Assembly: GCA_937935205.1 (NCBI GenBank)
Contig: CALGXU010000450.1
Coordinates: 1 to 9,686, forward strand
DNA from: an uncultured Rothia sp.
GTDB lineage: Bacteria > Actinomycetota > Actinomycetes > Actinomycetales > Micrococcaceae
Reading direction: 5' to 3'
DNA length: 9,686 nt
Shown piece after piece: positions 1-5,389 of this stretch. Position 1 is the stretch's first letter. Each line of letters starts with the position of its first letter. Position numbers and translations under genes: made by a program. The notes beneath the pieces are model-generated. The model saw only the letters and a program-made list of their open reading frames with translations. It was not told where the DNA came from and made no database searches.

Positions 1-109
1 ACATCTGCAGCAGCTCGCCGTAGCGGTTAAAAACGAAGATACGGGAGAGCAAATCATTCTGCGCGGCGGCAACCGGAGCCAGGGCGGGGAGGGAAGCAAG
101 AATGGTCAT
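1..109 (-). CDS. Metal ABC transporter permease, N-terminal fragment (ZnuB/MntB-like)
   Basis: This is the first 36 codons of a gene that continues beyond the left edge of the window. The start is ATG at 109-107. It overlaps the TGA of the upstream ATPase gene as ATGA, and a good Shine-Dalgarno GGGAGG lies at 124-119, 9 nt away. The visible protein begins MTILASLPALAPVAAAQNDL and continues to FNRYGELLQM. In metal-importer permeases (ABC-3 family) a short N-terminal segment of this kind precedes the first membrane helix. The assignment rests mainly on context: it is the third gene after a COG0803-type binding lipoprotein and its ATPase, an order usual for Zn/Mn/Fe importers. It would form the membrane channel. 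Metal specificity cannot be read from this fragment. Confidence 0.8.
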   Translation of the reverse strand, partial: MTILASLPALAPVAAAQNDLLSRIFVFNRYGELLQM

Positions 110-1005
110 CGAGTGGTTCCTCCCGGAAGGTGTAGGGTGCGCTGCGGTTCAGAAAGACCAGACTTCAGGTGGGAGCCGTGAATGTTCTGGTCGGTGCCCT
201 CAATATGGCAGTGGTCGCTGGCGTGAGTCTCACCCACCACCACGTAACGGCCATTAGACTTGAGCACGCTCACCGGGGTTCCGTACAGGGAGGTGAGAGT
301 CTCGCTGGTCATGACCTCTTCCACCGAGCCGACCGTGAAACGGCCATTCGCCAGGTAGAGAACGCGATCCACATGCTCAATGATGGGGTTGATTTCGTGG
401 GTCACGAACACCACCGCCACGCCGCGTTCACGGTTGAACCGGTGAATCAGCTCAGCCACCGCGTACTGGTGGTTGAGGTCCAGGGAGAGTAGCGCCTCGT
501 CAGCCAGCAGAATCTTCGGGTCGTTCGCGAGCGCCTGAGCGATACGCAGACGCTGCTGCTCGCCGCCGGAGAGCAGGCCCACCGGCACGTTCGCGTACTC
601 GGTCGCGCCGACGGCTTCGAGGAGCTCGTCCACCTTGGCGCGGTATTTGCGGCCGTGCAGGCGGATGCCCCAGCGGTGCCCGTCCACGCCAAGTCCCACC
701 AGGTCGCGGGCGCGCATCGGGGTGGAGGTGGGGATGGACTTCTGCTGCGGTACGTAGCCGACGCCGGCGTTGCCCAGGCGTGCGGGCTTGCCGAGCACAG
801 AGATTTCGCCGGCGTTGAGTCCGGTCAGGCCGAGAACGACTTTGAGGAAGGTGGACTTGCCGGAGCCGTTGGGTCCGAGCACGGCGAAGTATTCGCCTGC
901 GCCGATGTCGAGGGTTAGATCTTTCCAGAGGGTGCGGGCCCCGAAAGCGAGGCTACCCCCGCGAATAGAAATCGCGGGGGCGGCACCGTTATTGATGTCA
1001 GTCAC
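106..1005 (-). CDS. Metal ABC transporter ATP-binding protein (ZnuC/MntA-like) with His-rich C-terminal tail
   Basis: This 299-residue protein is the cytoplasmic ATPase that powers divalent-metal import through the neighbouring permease. All nucleotide-binding motifs are present: Walker A GPNGSGKST (44-52), Q-loop VPQQ (85-88), signature LSGGEQQR (145-152), Walker B ILLADE (165-170), D-loop SLD (174-176) and switch His in VTHE (H203). It starts with GTG at 1005, directly after the TAA of the binding-protein gene with no intergenic base. No strong Shine-Dalgarno is visible, so translation is probably coupled. The protein is longer than the roughly 230-260 residues common for this family. The extra part is a tail from about residue 258 carrying H261, H265, C266, H267, H276 and H279. 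Tails rich in His occur in some zinc-importer ATPases and may sense or buffer metal. The family is certain; the transported metal (Zn, Mn or Fe) is not. Confidence 0.93.
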   Translation of the reverse strand: MTDINNGAAPAISIRGGSLAFGARTLWKDLTLDIGAGEYFAVLGPNGSGKSTFLKVVLGLTGLNAGEISVLGKPARLGNAGVGYVPQQKSIPTSTPMRARDLVGLGVDGHRWGIRLHGRKYRAKVDELLEAVGATEYANVPVGLLSGGEQQRLRIAQALANDPKILLADEALLSLDLNHQYAVAELIHRFNRERGVAVVFVTHEINPIIEHVDRVLYLANGRFTVGSVEEVMTSETLTSLYGTPVSVLKSNGRYVVVGETHASDHCHIEGTDQNIHGSHLKSGLSEPQRTLHLPGGTTR

Positions 1006-2013
1006 TTAGGAGAGCGCCTTTTCGAGGTTGCTGACGTTGGTCTTCATCCATGCCAGGTAATTGGTGTTCTCCGGCAGGGTTTCGGTGAAGGATACGTAGT
1101 TCACCGAGGCGTCCTTAGCGGCCTGCAGCACCTCGTTGGTCTGGGAGGTGGAGGTCTGCTCGTTGTAGGCGAGCAGCTGGACCTTCTTCTCGGTGACCAT
1201 GTCCTTGGTTTCCTTCAGGACGAGCGCGGGAACGTCGTTGCCGGCTTCGGCTGCCTCAGCGAATTCGCTGGGGGTTGCGTTCTCTGCGCCGGTGGAGGAA
1301 ATCAGGTAGTCCGGCACGGGCTCAGTGGACAGGTACTTCTTGCCCTCACCGGGGATTGCCTTAGCTGCTGCGTTCAGTGCGTCCAGTTCCTTGGAGAAGG
1401 TGGATGCGTTGGTGCGGAACGCCTCAGCGTGTGCGGAGTCGAGGCCTGCGAGCTCTTCAGCGATCTTCTGGGCGACCTTCTTCATGGTTTCGAGGTCGTA
1501 CCAGAGGTGCTCGTTGAACTCGTGTGCGTGGGCGTGGTCGCCGCCGTCTTCGTGGTGTTCGCCGCCGCGGTGGTCCTCGACCAGGTGGGTGTATTCGGCG
1601 TCGGTGAGCTTGCCGCTGACCTTGACCGCGTTCACGATCTTCTGGGAGGTATTGTCCTTGCCTGCGAGGTCTTCGAGGAACAGGTCGTAGCCTGCGCCGT
1701 TGATGACGATCAGGGATGCGTCCTTCGCCTTGAGGCGGTCGGCGCTGGTGGCTTCGTAGGAGTGGGGGTCGGTGCTGGTGGAGGCGATCAGCGCGGTGAC
1801 ATCAACGTAGTCGCCGCCGACCTGCTTGGCGATGTCTGCGTAGACGTCGGTGGAGGCGACGACCTTCACCTTGCCGTTGTTGGAGCCAGCCGAGGAGGAC
1901 GAACCGGAGGAGGTGCTGTTCTCGGTTGCGCAACCTGCCAGCAGCAGGGAGGATGCGGCGAGTGAGCCCATTGCGGTGAGGAAGTGCTTGCGGGTGATCT
2001 TCGGGTGCGACAT
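1006..2013 (-). CDS. Metal ABC transporter substrate-binding lipoprotein (ZnuA/MntC/TroA family)
   Basis: This 335-residue cluster A-I solute-binding protein captures a divalent metal outside the membrane and hands it to the permease. The signal peptide carries a lipobox LAGC (25-28), so Cys28 should be lipidated. TRKHFL at 7-12 resembles a Tat motif with the second Arg replaced by Lys, so export route is uncertain. A Ser/Gly/Asn-rich tether (31-47) follows. The metal ligands expected from the family are H84 in DPHSYE and H169 in NEHLWYD. The third position reads STEP (E231) and the fourth FTET (E311); these look more like the Glu/Asp ligands of Mn-binding PsaA-type proteins than the His of E. 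coli ZnuA. A His/Asp-rich loop at 144-169 is, in contrast, typical of zinc binders. The start is ATG at 2013 with a weak purine-rich AAAGAGAG upstream. It is the first gene of the importer operon. Specificity is left open. Confidence 0.93.
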   Translation of the reverse strand: MSHPKITRKHFLTAMGSLAASSLLLAGCATENSTSSGSSSSAGSNNGKVKVVASTDVYADIAKQVGGDYVDVTALIASTSTDPHSYEATSADRLKAKDASLIVINGAGYDLFLEDLAGKDNTSQKIVNAVKVSGKLTDAEYTHLVEDHRGGEHHEDGGDHAHAHEFNEHLWYDLETMKKVAQKIAEELAGLDSAHAEAFRTNASTFSKELDALNAAAKAIPGEGKKYLSTEPVPDYLISSTGAENATPSEFAEAAEAGNDVPALVLKETKDMVTEKKVQLLAYNEQTSTSQTNEVLQAAKDASVNYVSFTETLPENTNYLAWMKTNVSNLEKALS

Positions 2014-2106
2014 GAGGGCTCTCTTTCGGTTCGTTCTAGTCTGTAGGTTTATTAACTACATCATGCGAACACCCGTATAAACAACTCTTTATTGGTCTCA
2101 TTTGAG

Positions 2107-2135
2107 TGGTGTTAGGCTACCCTTTTCCTTGTCAA
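2107..2135 (-). promoter_or_regulatory. Candidate promoter and DtxR-like operator of the metal-importer operon
   Basis: On the minus strand a perfect -35 hexamer TTGACA sits at 2135-2130. Just downstream of it, read on the plus strand at 2107-2125, is TGGTGTTAGGCTACCCTTT. This agrees at 13 of 19 positions with the consensus I remember for DtxR/IdeR boxes (TTAGGTTAGSCTAACCTAA), and the core GTTAGGCTACCCT agrees at 12 of 13 counting the ambiguous centre. A box here would cover the -10 region and block transcription when metal is bound. The -10 itself is poor (TAACAC at 2114-2109, spacer only 15). An alternative -10, TATACG, lies at 2079-2074. Untranslated leader length would be about 55-90 nt. 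The site is an inference by eye. Confidence 0.4.
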
Positions 2136-2244
2136 TAGCTTATGGTGCAGGGATGTTTAGCTATACCTACTCCGCTCCTCTGCCGCCGCTTCATGCCGCG
2201 CTTGAGGTTGCCCCTTACATGCGCTCATCAACCGTTTTGACCGC

Positions 2245-2293
2245 AAAACAGCCCGCCCGGCGCTCTCCTTCACGAGAGTGCCAGGCGGGCTGT
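2245..2293 (-). terminator. Rho-independent terminator of the CNNM operon
   Basis: A 20-bp stem pairs 2248-2267 with 2274-2293, with one C-A mismatch and one G-T wobble, closing a 6-nt loop at 2268-2273. The stem base is very GC-rich (ACAGCCCGCC against GGCGGGCTGT). Read on the minus strand it is followed by TTTT (2248-2245), so it should terminate transcripts leaving the CNNM gene that ends at 2387. It lies about 95 nt beyond that stop codon and upstream of the metal-importer promoter, so it separates the two co-directional operons. Confidence 0.85.
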
Positions 2294-2307
2294 GTGTTCA
2301 AGATTCC

Positions 2308-2364
2308 CCCGTTTTGCTCGGGTGTTTTACTCCGGTGTTTTACCCGTTTTGCTCGGGTGTTTTA
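2308..2364. repeat. Short tandem/direct repeat block in the CNNM 3' untranslated region
   Basis: Two 22-bp identical copies (2308-2329 and 2343-2364) are each made of a 9-mer CCCGTTTTG followed by a 13-mer CTCGGGTGTTTTA. Between them lies a further 13-mer differing at one base (CTCCGGTGTTTTA, 2330-2342), immediately adjoining the first. The order is therefore 9+13, 13', 9+13. In each full unit CCCG can pair with CGGG across a 7-nt loop. The block lies between the CNNM stop codon (2389-2387) and its terminator. It may be slippage-derived; no function is known to me. Confidence 0.85.
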
Positions 2365-2386
2365 TTCGGGGTATCTCACGATGCGG

Positions 2387-3469
2387 CTACTGGGCTTCGC
2401 GCGCCTGCTGTCGGCGTACACGCTCACGCACCGCGTCCTGGGTGGTGTCGTTGATTTCGCCGACGAGCTCCTCCAGCACGTCTTCGAGGAAGACCACGCC
2501 GAGGGTGGTGCCGTGCTCATCCATAACCTGCGCGATATGGGTTCGACTGCGCTGCATGGAGGCGAGCGCATCGTCAATATCGGTGGTCGGGGTGAGCGTG
2601 TCCAGGGAACGCAGCTTGTACCAGGGGAAGGGCTCCTCAAACCGCTCGGGGGCGATGGCGAGGGCGTCCTTCACGTGCAGGTAGCCCATGTAGGTTCCGT
2701 CGCTGTCGGTAATGACGAAGCGGGAGTAGCCGCTGCGTGCCACGGCGCGTTCCAGTTCGGCGGGGGTGCTGCCGAAGGGCAGGGTGACGAGCTTATCGCC
2801 GGGCACCATGATTTCGTAGACGTCCTTCTCGGTGAATTCGAGGGCGCTTTCAATCACGCCGGCATCGTCTTCCACGGTGCCTTCAGCGGTCGAGGTTGCA
2901 ACGATGGTCTGCAGCTCGCCCAGGGTGAAGGTGGAGGCGACCTCATCCTTCGCTTCGACCTTCATAAGCGCCAGCAGCTTATTGGACAGGTTGTTCAGCA
3001 GGGCGACCACAGGAGCGAAGATCTTGGAGAAGGTCACCAGGGTCGGCACAATCCAGAGAGCCACACCGCGGACGGCGAGGGTCACGGCGGCGTTCTTAGG
3101 AACCATCTCGCCGAAGATCACGTGCAGGTAGGTGACCAGGATCAGGGTGACGCCGAAGGCGATGACGTCCACGATAGCGTGGGGCAGGCCGACCAGGTGC
3201 AGGGGCACCTCCAGCATGTGGTGCAGTGCCGGTTCTGAGACGTTCAGGATCAGCAGGGAGCAGATAGTGATGCCCAGCTGGCAGGTGGCGAGCATGAGCG
3301 AGACGTTCTCTAGCGCGTAGATGACGGTCTGCGCTCGCTTATTGCCTTCTTCGGCGAGCGGCTCGATTTGTGCTCGTCGGGTAGACATGATGGCGAATTC
3401 ACCGGCGACGAAGAAGGCGTTTCCGGCGAGCAGGATGACGAGCAGTGCGATGGCTACCCAGTCGTTCAT
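2387..3469 (-). CDS. CNNM/CorB-family membrane protein without C-terminal CorC/HlyC domain
   Basis: This 360-residue protein belongs to the DUF21 plus CBS-pair family (annotated 'hemolysin family protein'), which includes CNNM/CorB magnesium transport proteins. The DUF21 membrane part occupies about 1-190, with hydrophobic helices near 5-26, 55-78, 98-118 and 130-155. It contains the conserved CQLGIT (63-68) and GEMVPKN (120-126). A CBS pair follows (about 210-270 and 285-342), with VMDEHGTTLGVVFLEDVLEE-type second-CBS ending. The protein then stops after a short charged tail, lacking the CorC/HlyC domain present in its upstream partner. ATG at 3469 overlaps the partner's TGA (ATGA), with an excellent Shine-Dalgarno GGGAGG at 3481-3476, 6 nt away. 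The stop is TAG. The overlapping pair probably works together, perhaps as a heteromer. Substrate (Mg2+, Co2+ or other) is unknown. Confidence 0.9.
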   Translation of the reverse strand: MNDWVAIALLVILLAGNAFFVAGEFAIMSTRRAQIEPLAEEGNKRAQTVIYALENVSLMLATCQLGITICSLLILNVSEPALHHMLEVPLHLVGLPHAIVDVIAFGVTLILVTYLHVIFGEMVPKNAAVTLAVRGVALWIVPTLVTFSKIFAPVVALLNNLSNKLLALMKVEAKDEVASTFTLGELQTIVATSTAEGTVEDDAGVIESALEFTEKDVYEIMVPGDKLVTLPFGSTPAELERAVARSGYSRFVITDSDGTYMGYLHVKDALAIAPERFEEPFPWYKLRSLDTLTPTTDIDDALASMQRSRTHIAQVMDEHGTTLGVVFLEDVLEELVGEINDTTQDAVRERVRRQQAREAQ

Positions 3470-4800
3470 GCGTTGCCTCCCTTCTCGGTCTGTTCCTGTG
3501 CGCTAGGTGCGGGGGTGAATCGGATGCGGTCCACGCGGCGGCCTTCGAGGGTGTCCACGCGCAGGGTGCCGCCGGGTACGGGGACGCTGTCGCCCACCTC
3601 GGGGATGCGGCCGAGCCGTTCCATCATGAAGCCGCCGACGGTTTCGTATTCGGGGCTTTCCTCAACCTCGAGCCCGGGGATAAGGGCGTTGATTTCGTCG
3701 GGGCGGCGCAGGCCGGAGAACACCCAGTCGCCGTTGCCGTAGCGCAGGGGGCGTTCGGTGCGGCCGCGGTCGTGTTCGTCGGAGACTTCGCCGACGATTT
3801 CTTCGACGAGGTCTTCGAGGGTTGCGATGCCGGCGGTTCCACCGTATTCGTCGAGGACCACGGCGAGCTGCAGGGCGCCCTGGCGCAGCTGGGTGAGTAG
3901 CGCGTCCAGGTGCAGGGTTTCGGGGACCTGCAGCACGTCTTCTGCGAGGGCACCGGCTTCGAGGGTTTCGCGAACCTCCGGGGGCACGCCGACTGCCTTC
4001 TTCACGTGCACGACACCCACGATGTTGTCGTGGTCGCCCTTGTAGAGGGGAAATCGGGAGTGGCCGGTGGAGCGTGCCAGTTTGATGACTTCGGCAACGG
4101 GTGCGGTGTCTTCGAGCATGGCGACCTGGCCGCGCGGGGTCATCACTTCGGAGGCGGTCAGCTCGGAGAAGCGCAGGGTGCGGTCCACGAAGCGTGCCGC
4201 GTCGGAGTCGAGAGTGCCTTCTTCTGCGGAGCGGCGCACCATGGAGGAGAGCTCTTCGGGGGTGCGTGCGGCGGAGAGTTCCTCTTTGGCTTCCATGCCG
4301 AAGCGTCCGAGAATCCAGTTGGCGGAGCCGTTCATGAGGCGCACGAGCGGGGACATGACGCGGGTGAAGGCCAGCTGTGCGGGGGCAACTCGGCGTGCCA
4401 CATCGTAGGGTTCGGCGATGGCGAGGCCCTTGGGCAGCAGTTCGCCAACAACCATGGAGAGCAGGGTTGCGATGAGCATCGCCAGCACCAGGGTGAGTAC
4501 GTCGGTCACGCTGGTGGGCAGACCCAGGCTGCTGATGACGCCGGTGGTGAGCGCCTTGATGGCGGCGTCGAGGGTGTAGCCGGTCAGCAGCGTGGTGATG
4601 GTGATACCGATCTGGCAGCTGGACAGCTGAGTGGAGAGGGTTTTGAGGCAGCGCAGGACGGCGTCGGCGGCTTTATCGCCGGAGTCTTTTGCCTGCTGCA
4701 CGGTCGCGGTTTCGAGCGCCACAAGGGAGAACTCTACGGCGACGAAGAAGCCGGTACCCAGGATGAGGAGTAGGCCAATGAGTAGGAGTATCAGATCCAC
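3466..4800 (-). CDS. CNNM/CorB-family membrane protein (DUF21-CBS pair-CorC/HlyC)
   Basis: This 444-residue protein has the full architecture of the family: DUF21 transmembrane domain (about 1-190, with CQIGIT at 62-67 and GELLPKG at 119-125), CBS1 with VMTPR (219-223) and ending near 270, CBS2 ending in VVLDEYGGTAGIATLEDLVE (about 285-342), and a C-terminal CorC/HlyC domain (about 350-430, VGGFMMERLGRIPEVGD). Members are linked to Mg2+ or other cation efflux or homeostasis; the older 'hemolysin' label is not a functional assignment. The start is GTG at 4800, chosen because the first membrane helix begins immediately (MDLILLLIGLLLILG) and GGAGG lies at 4815-4811, 10 nt upstream. The gene overlaps its downstream paralogue by 4 nt and may be preceded by an overlapping small ORF (4791-4991). 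Confidence 0.92.
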   Translation of the reverse strand: MDLILLLIGLLLILGTGFFVAVEFSLVALETATVQQAKDSGDKAADAVLRCLKTLSTQLSSCQIGITITTLLTGYTLDAAIKALTTGVISSLGLPTSVTDVLTLVLAMLIATLLSMVVGELLPKGLAIAEPYDVARRVAPAQLAFTRVMSPLVRLMNGSANWILGRFGMEAKEELSAARTPEELSSMVRRSAEEGTLDSDAARFVDRTLRFSELTASEVMTPRGQVAMLEDTAPVAEVIKLARSTGHSRFPLYKGDHDNIVGVVHVKKAVGVPPEVRETLEAGALAEDVLQVPETLHLDALLTQLRQGALQLAVVLDEYGGTAGIATLEDLVEEIVGEVSDEHDRGRTERPLRYGNGDWVFSGLRRPDEINALIPGLEVEESPEYETVGGFMMERLGRIPEVGDSVPVPGGTLRVDTLEGRRVDRIRFTPAPSAQEQTEKGGNA

Positions 4801-4991
4801 GCGGTCACCGCCTCCGCAAAGTGGTTTGCGCTGTGCTGGTTCTGGCGTAGAAATTCAACAGGCAGCCTGTCCAGATGCTGAGCACCCGAGGAGGGGTTAT
4901 TTTCGGGTGCGGCGGTGCCGTAGCGCGCGCTGTGCACGGGCGGCATCTTGTGTTGGCTAATGGTCAGAGTCTTACTCAAAGGGTCATCCAT
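4791..4991 (-). CDS. Possible leaderless small ORF (66 aa) overlapping the CNNM start
   Basis: An ORF of 66 codons starts at ATG 4991 and ends at TGA 4793-4791, overlapping the first CNNM gene by 10 nt. I do not recognise the product. It is hydrophilic, rich in Asn, Gln, His and Pro, with stretches RYGTAAPENN and HLDRLPVEFLRQ, and has no signal peptide or membrane segment. Two things favour it. A -10-like TAAAAT at 5004-4999 stands exactly 7 nt before the ATG, the spacing of leaderless actinobacterial transcripts. About 71% of third positions are G or C, with common codons. The frame stays open upstream to 5219, but that part has unlikely composition, so the start at 4991 is preferred. Equally, it may be only the CNNM leader; the GGAGG of the CNNM gene lies inside it. 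Confidence 0.3.
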   Translation of the reverse strand: MDDPLSKTLTISQHKMPPVHSARYGTAAPENNPSSGAQHLDRLPVEFLRQNQHSANHFAEAVTAWI

Positions 4992-4998
4992 ACCCAAT

Positions 4999-5043
4999 AT
5001 TTTAGCGAAGGTTTCACCTCTTCCAGGCGCCTTAGAGCGCCTG
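4999..5043 (-). promoter_or_regulatory. Candidate promoter of the CNNM operon with overlapping hairpin
   Basis: TAAAAT at 5004-4999 is the best minus-strand -10 upstream of the CNNM genes; transcription would begin near 4991. The -35 is weak (CTGGAA at 5026-5021, spacer 16). A perfect 7-bp inverted repeat, CAGGCGC (5024-5030) and GCGCCTG (5037-5043) with a 6-nt spacer, covers the -35 side and could be an operator. No regulator family is recognised. Confidence 0.35.
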
Positions 5044-5141
5044 CTCACAAGTGCAAGACAGTACTTGTTGCGCACGCGGCTCATTGCTAATCCGTAAGAG
5101 TGAAAAATTGCATTGCGGATATGGCGCGATGAGCTGGAAAG

Positions 5142-5170
5142 TTCACCGTGCTTCTCTTTACACTTATACA
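5142..5170 (+). promoter_or_regulatory. Candidate promoter of kgd
   Basis: TTCACC (5142-5147) and TATACA (5165-5170) are separated by 17 bp, each matching 4 of 6 consensus positions. Transcription would begin near 5178, giving a leader of about 210 nt before the kgd GTG. An ATG at 5178 coincides with the expected start point and opens a 60-codon frame ending at 5360. Its codons (AGG, CGG, CGA, CTA) differ from those of the real genes here. Confidence 0.45.
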
Positions 5171-5202
5171 TAGGAGCATGAGTGTGCCGCCATGCAAGCG
5201 GA

Positions 5203-5218
5203 TGAACTCCGGAGTTCA
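5203..5218. repeat. 16-bp perfect palindrome in the kgd leader
   Basis: TGAACTCCGGAGTTCA is a perfect inverted repeat without spacer. It lies about 26-41 nt after the expected kgd transcription start, a position where a bound repressor could act as a roadblock. In RNA it would form only a weak hairpin because no loop bases remain unpaired at the centre, so a DNA operator is more likely than an RNA element. Confidence 0.5.
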
Positions 5219-5373
5219 CGGCACGCTAGGCAGGTTTGTACGGTGCACACCCCGCACACACGGCCTCTACCGCAGGCGATGCGCACATGCTCAGCGTGAT
5301 GATTCGCCCCTCGAAGACGCGGGTCGTCTATGCCGGGTGAGTCCCGGACGCGACGGATAAATTCACACTAATT

Positions 5374-5381
5374 GGAAGAGG
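5374..5381 (+). promoter_or_regulatory. Ribosome-binding site deciding the kgd start
   Basis: GGAAGAGG ends 8 nt before GTG at 5390, which is ideal spacing. The alternative in-frame start TTG at 5372 overlaps this site and has no Shine-Dalgarno of its own, so GTG 5390 is preferred and the protein is 1,225 rather than 1,231 residues. Confidence 0.8.
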
Positions 5382-5389
5382 CGTTTAAC

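Larger units (their letters stand above)
2014..2386. other. Intergenic region between the metal-importer and CNNM operons
   Basis: This 373-bp gap has no credible gene. From right to left, in the direction of minus-strand transcription, it holds the repeat block (2308-2364), the terminator (2245-2293), a stretch with nothing recognisable (about 2136-2244), the candidate promoter with DtxR-like box (2107-2135), and an AT-rich leader up to the importer start at 2013. A plus-strand reading frame crosses the gap but continues antisense through the CNNM gene and is not believed. Confidence 0.7.
4801..5389. other. Divergent control region between the CNNM operon and kgd
   Basis: This 589-bp region separates the divergently read CNNM operon and kgd. 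It holds, from left to right: the CNNM ribosome-binding site (4811-4815), the possible small ORF (to 4991), a minus-strand promoter candidate (4999-5043), a stretch with no clear signal (about 5044-5141), a plus-strand promoter candidate (5142-5170), a 16-bp palindrome (5203-5218), a hairpin CCGGG-TGAGT-CCCGG (5333-5347), and the kgd ribosome-binding site (5374-5381). No tRNA, known riboswitch or transposon end was recognised. Confidence 0.6.

Noticed and set aside
2102..3238. 378-codon plus-strand frame crossing the intergenic gap and the CNNM gene
   Set aside because: Most of it is antisense to CNNM, the intergenic part has no family similarity, and it would read through the terminator and repeat block.
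3910..4773. 287-codon plus-strand frame antisense to the larger CNNM gene
   Set aside because: Composition is dominated by Gly, His, Glu and Gln, as expected from the complement of the real gene.
5203..5218. LexA (SOS) box reading of the palindrome
   Set aside because: The SOS box needs GAAC and GTTC separated by 4 bases; here they are separated by 6.
4992..5219. Upstream extension of the 66-aa ORF to 142 residues
   Set aside because: The extra part is rich in Arg, Lys, Ser and Cys, with no coding pattern and no Shine-Dalgarno at its ATG.
5372..5389. TTG start for kgd adding six residues
   Set aside because: It overlaps the ribosome-binding site that fits GTG 5390 and has no site of its own.
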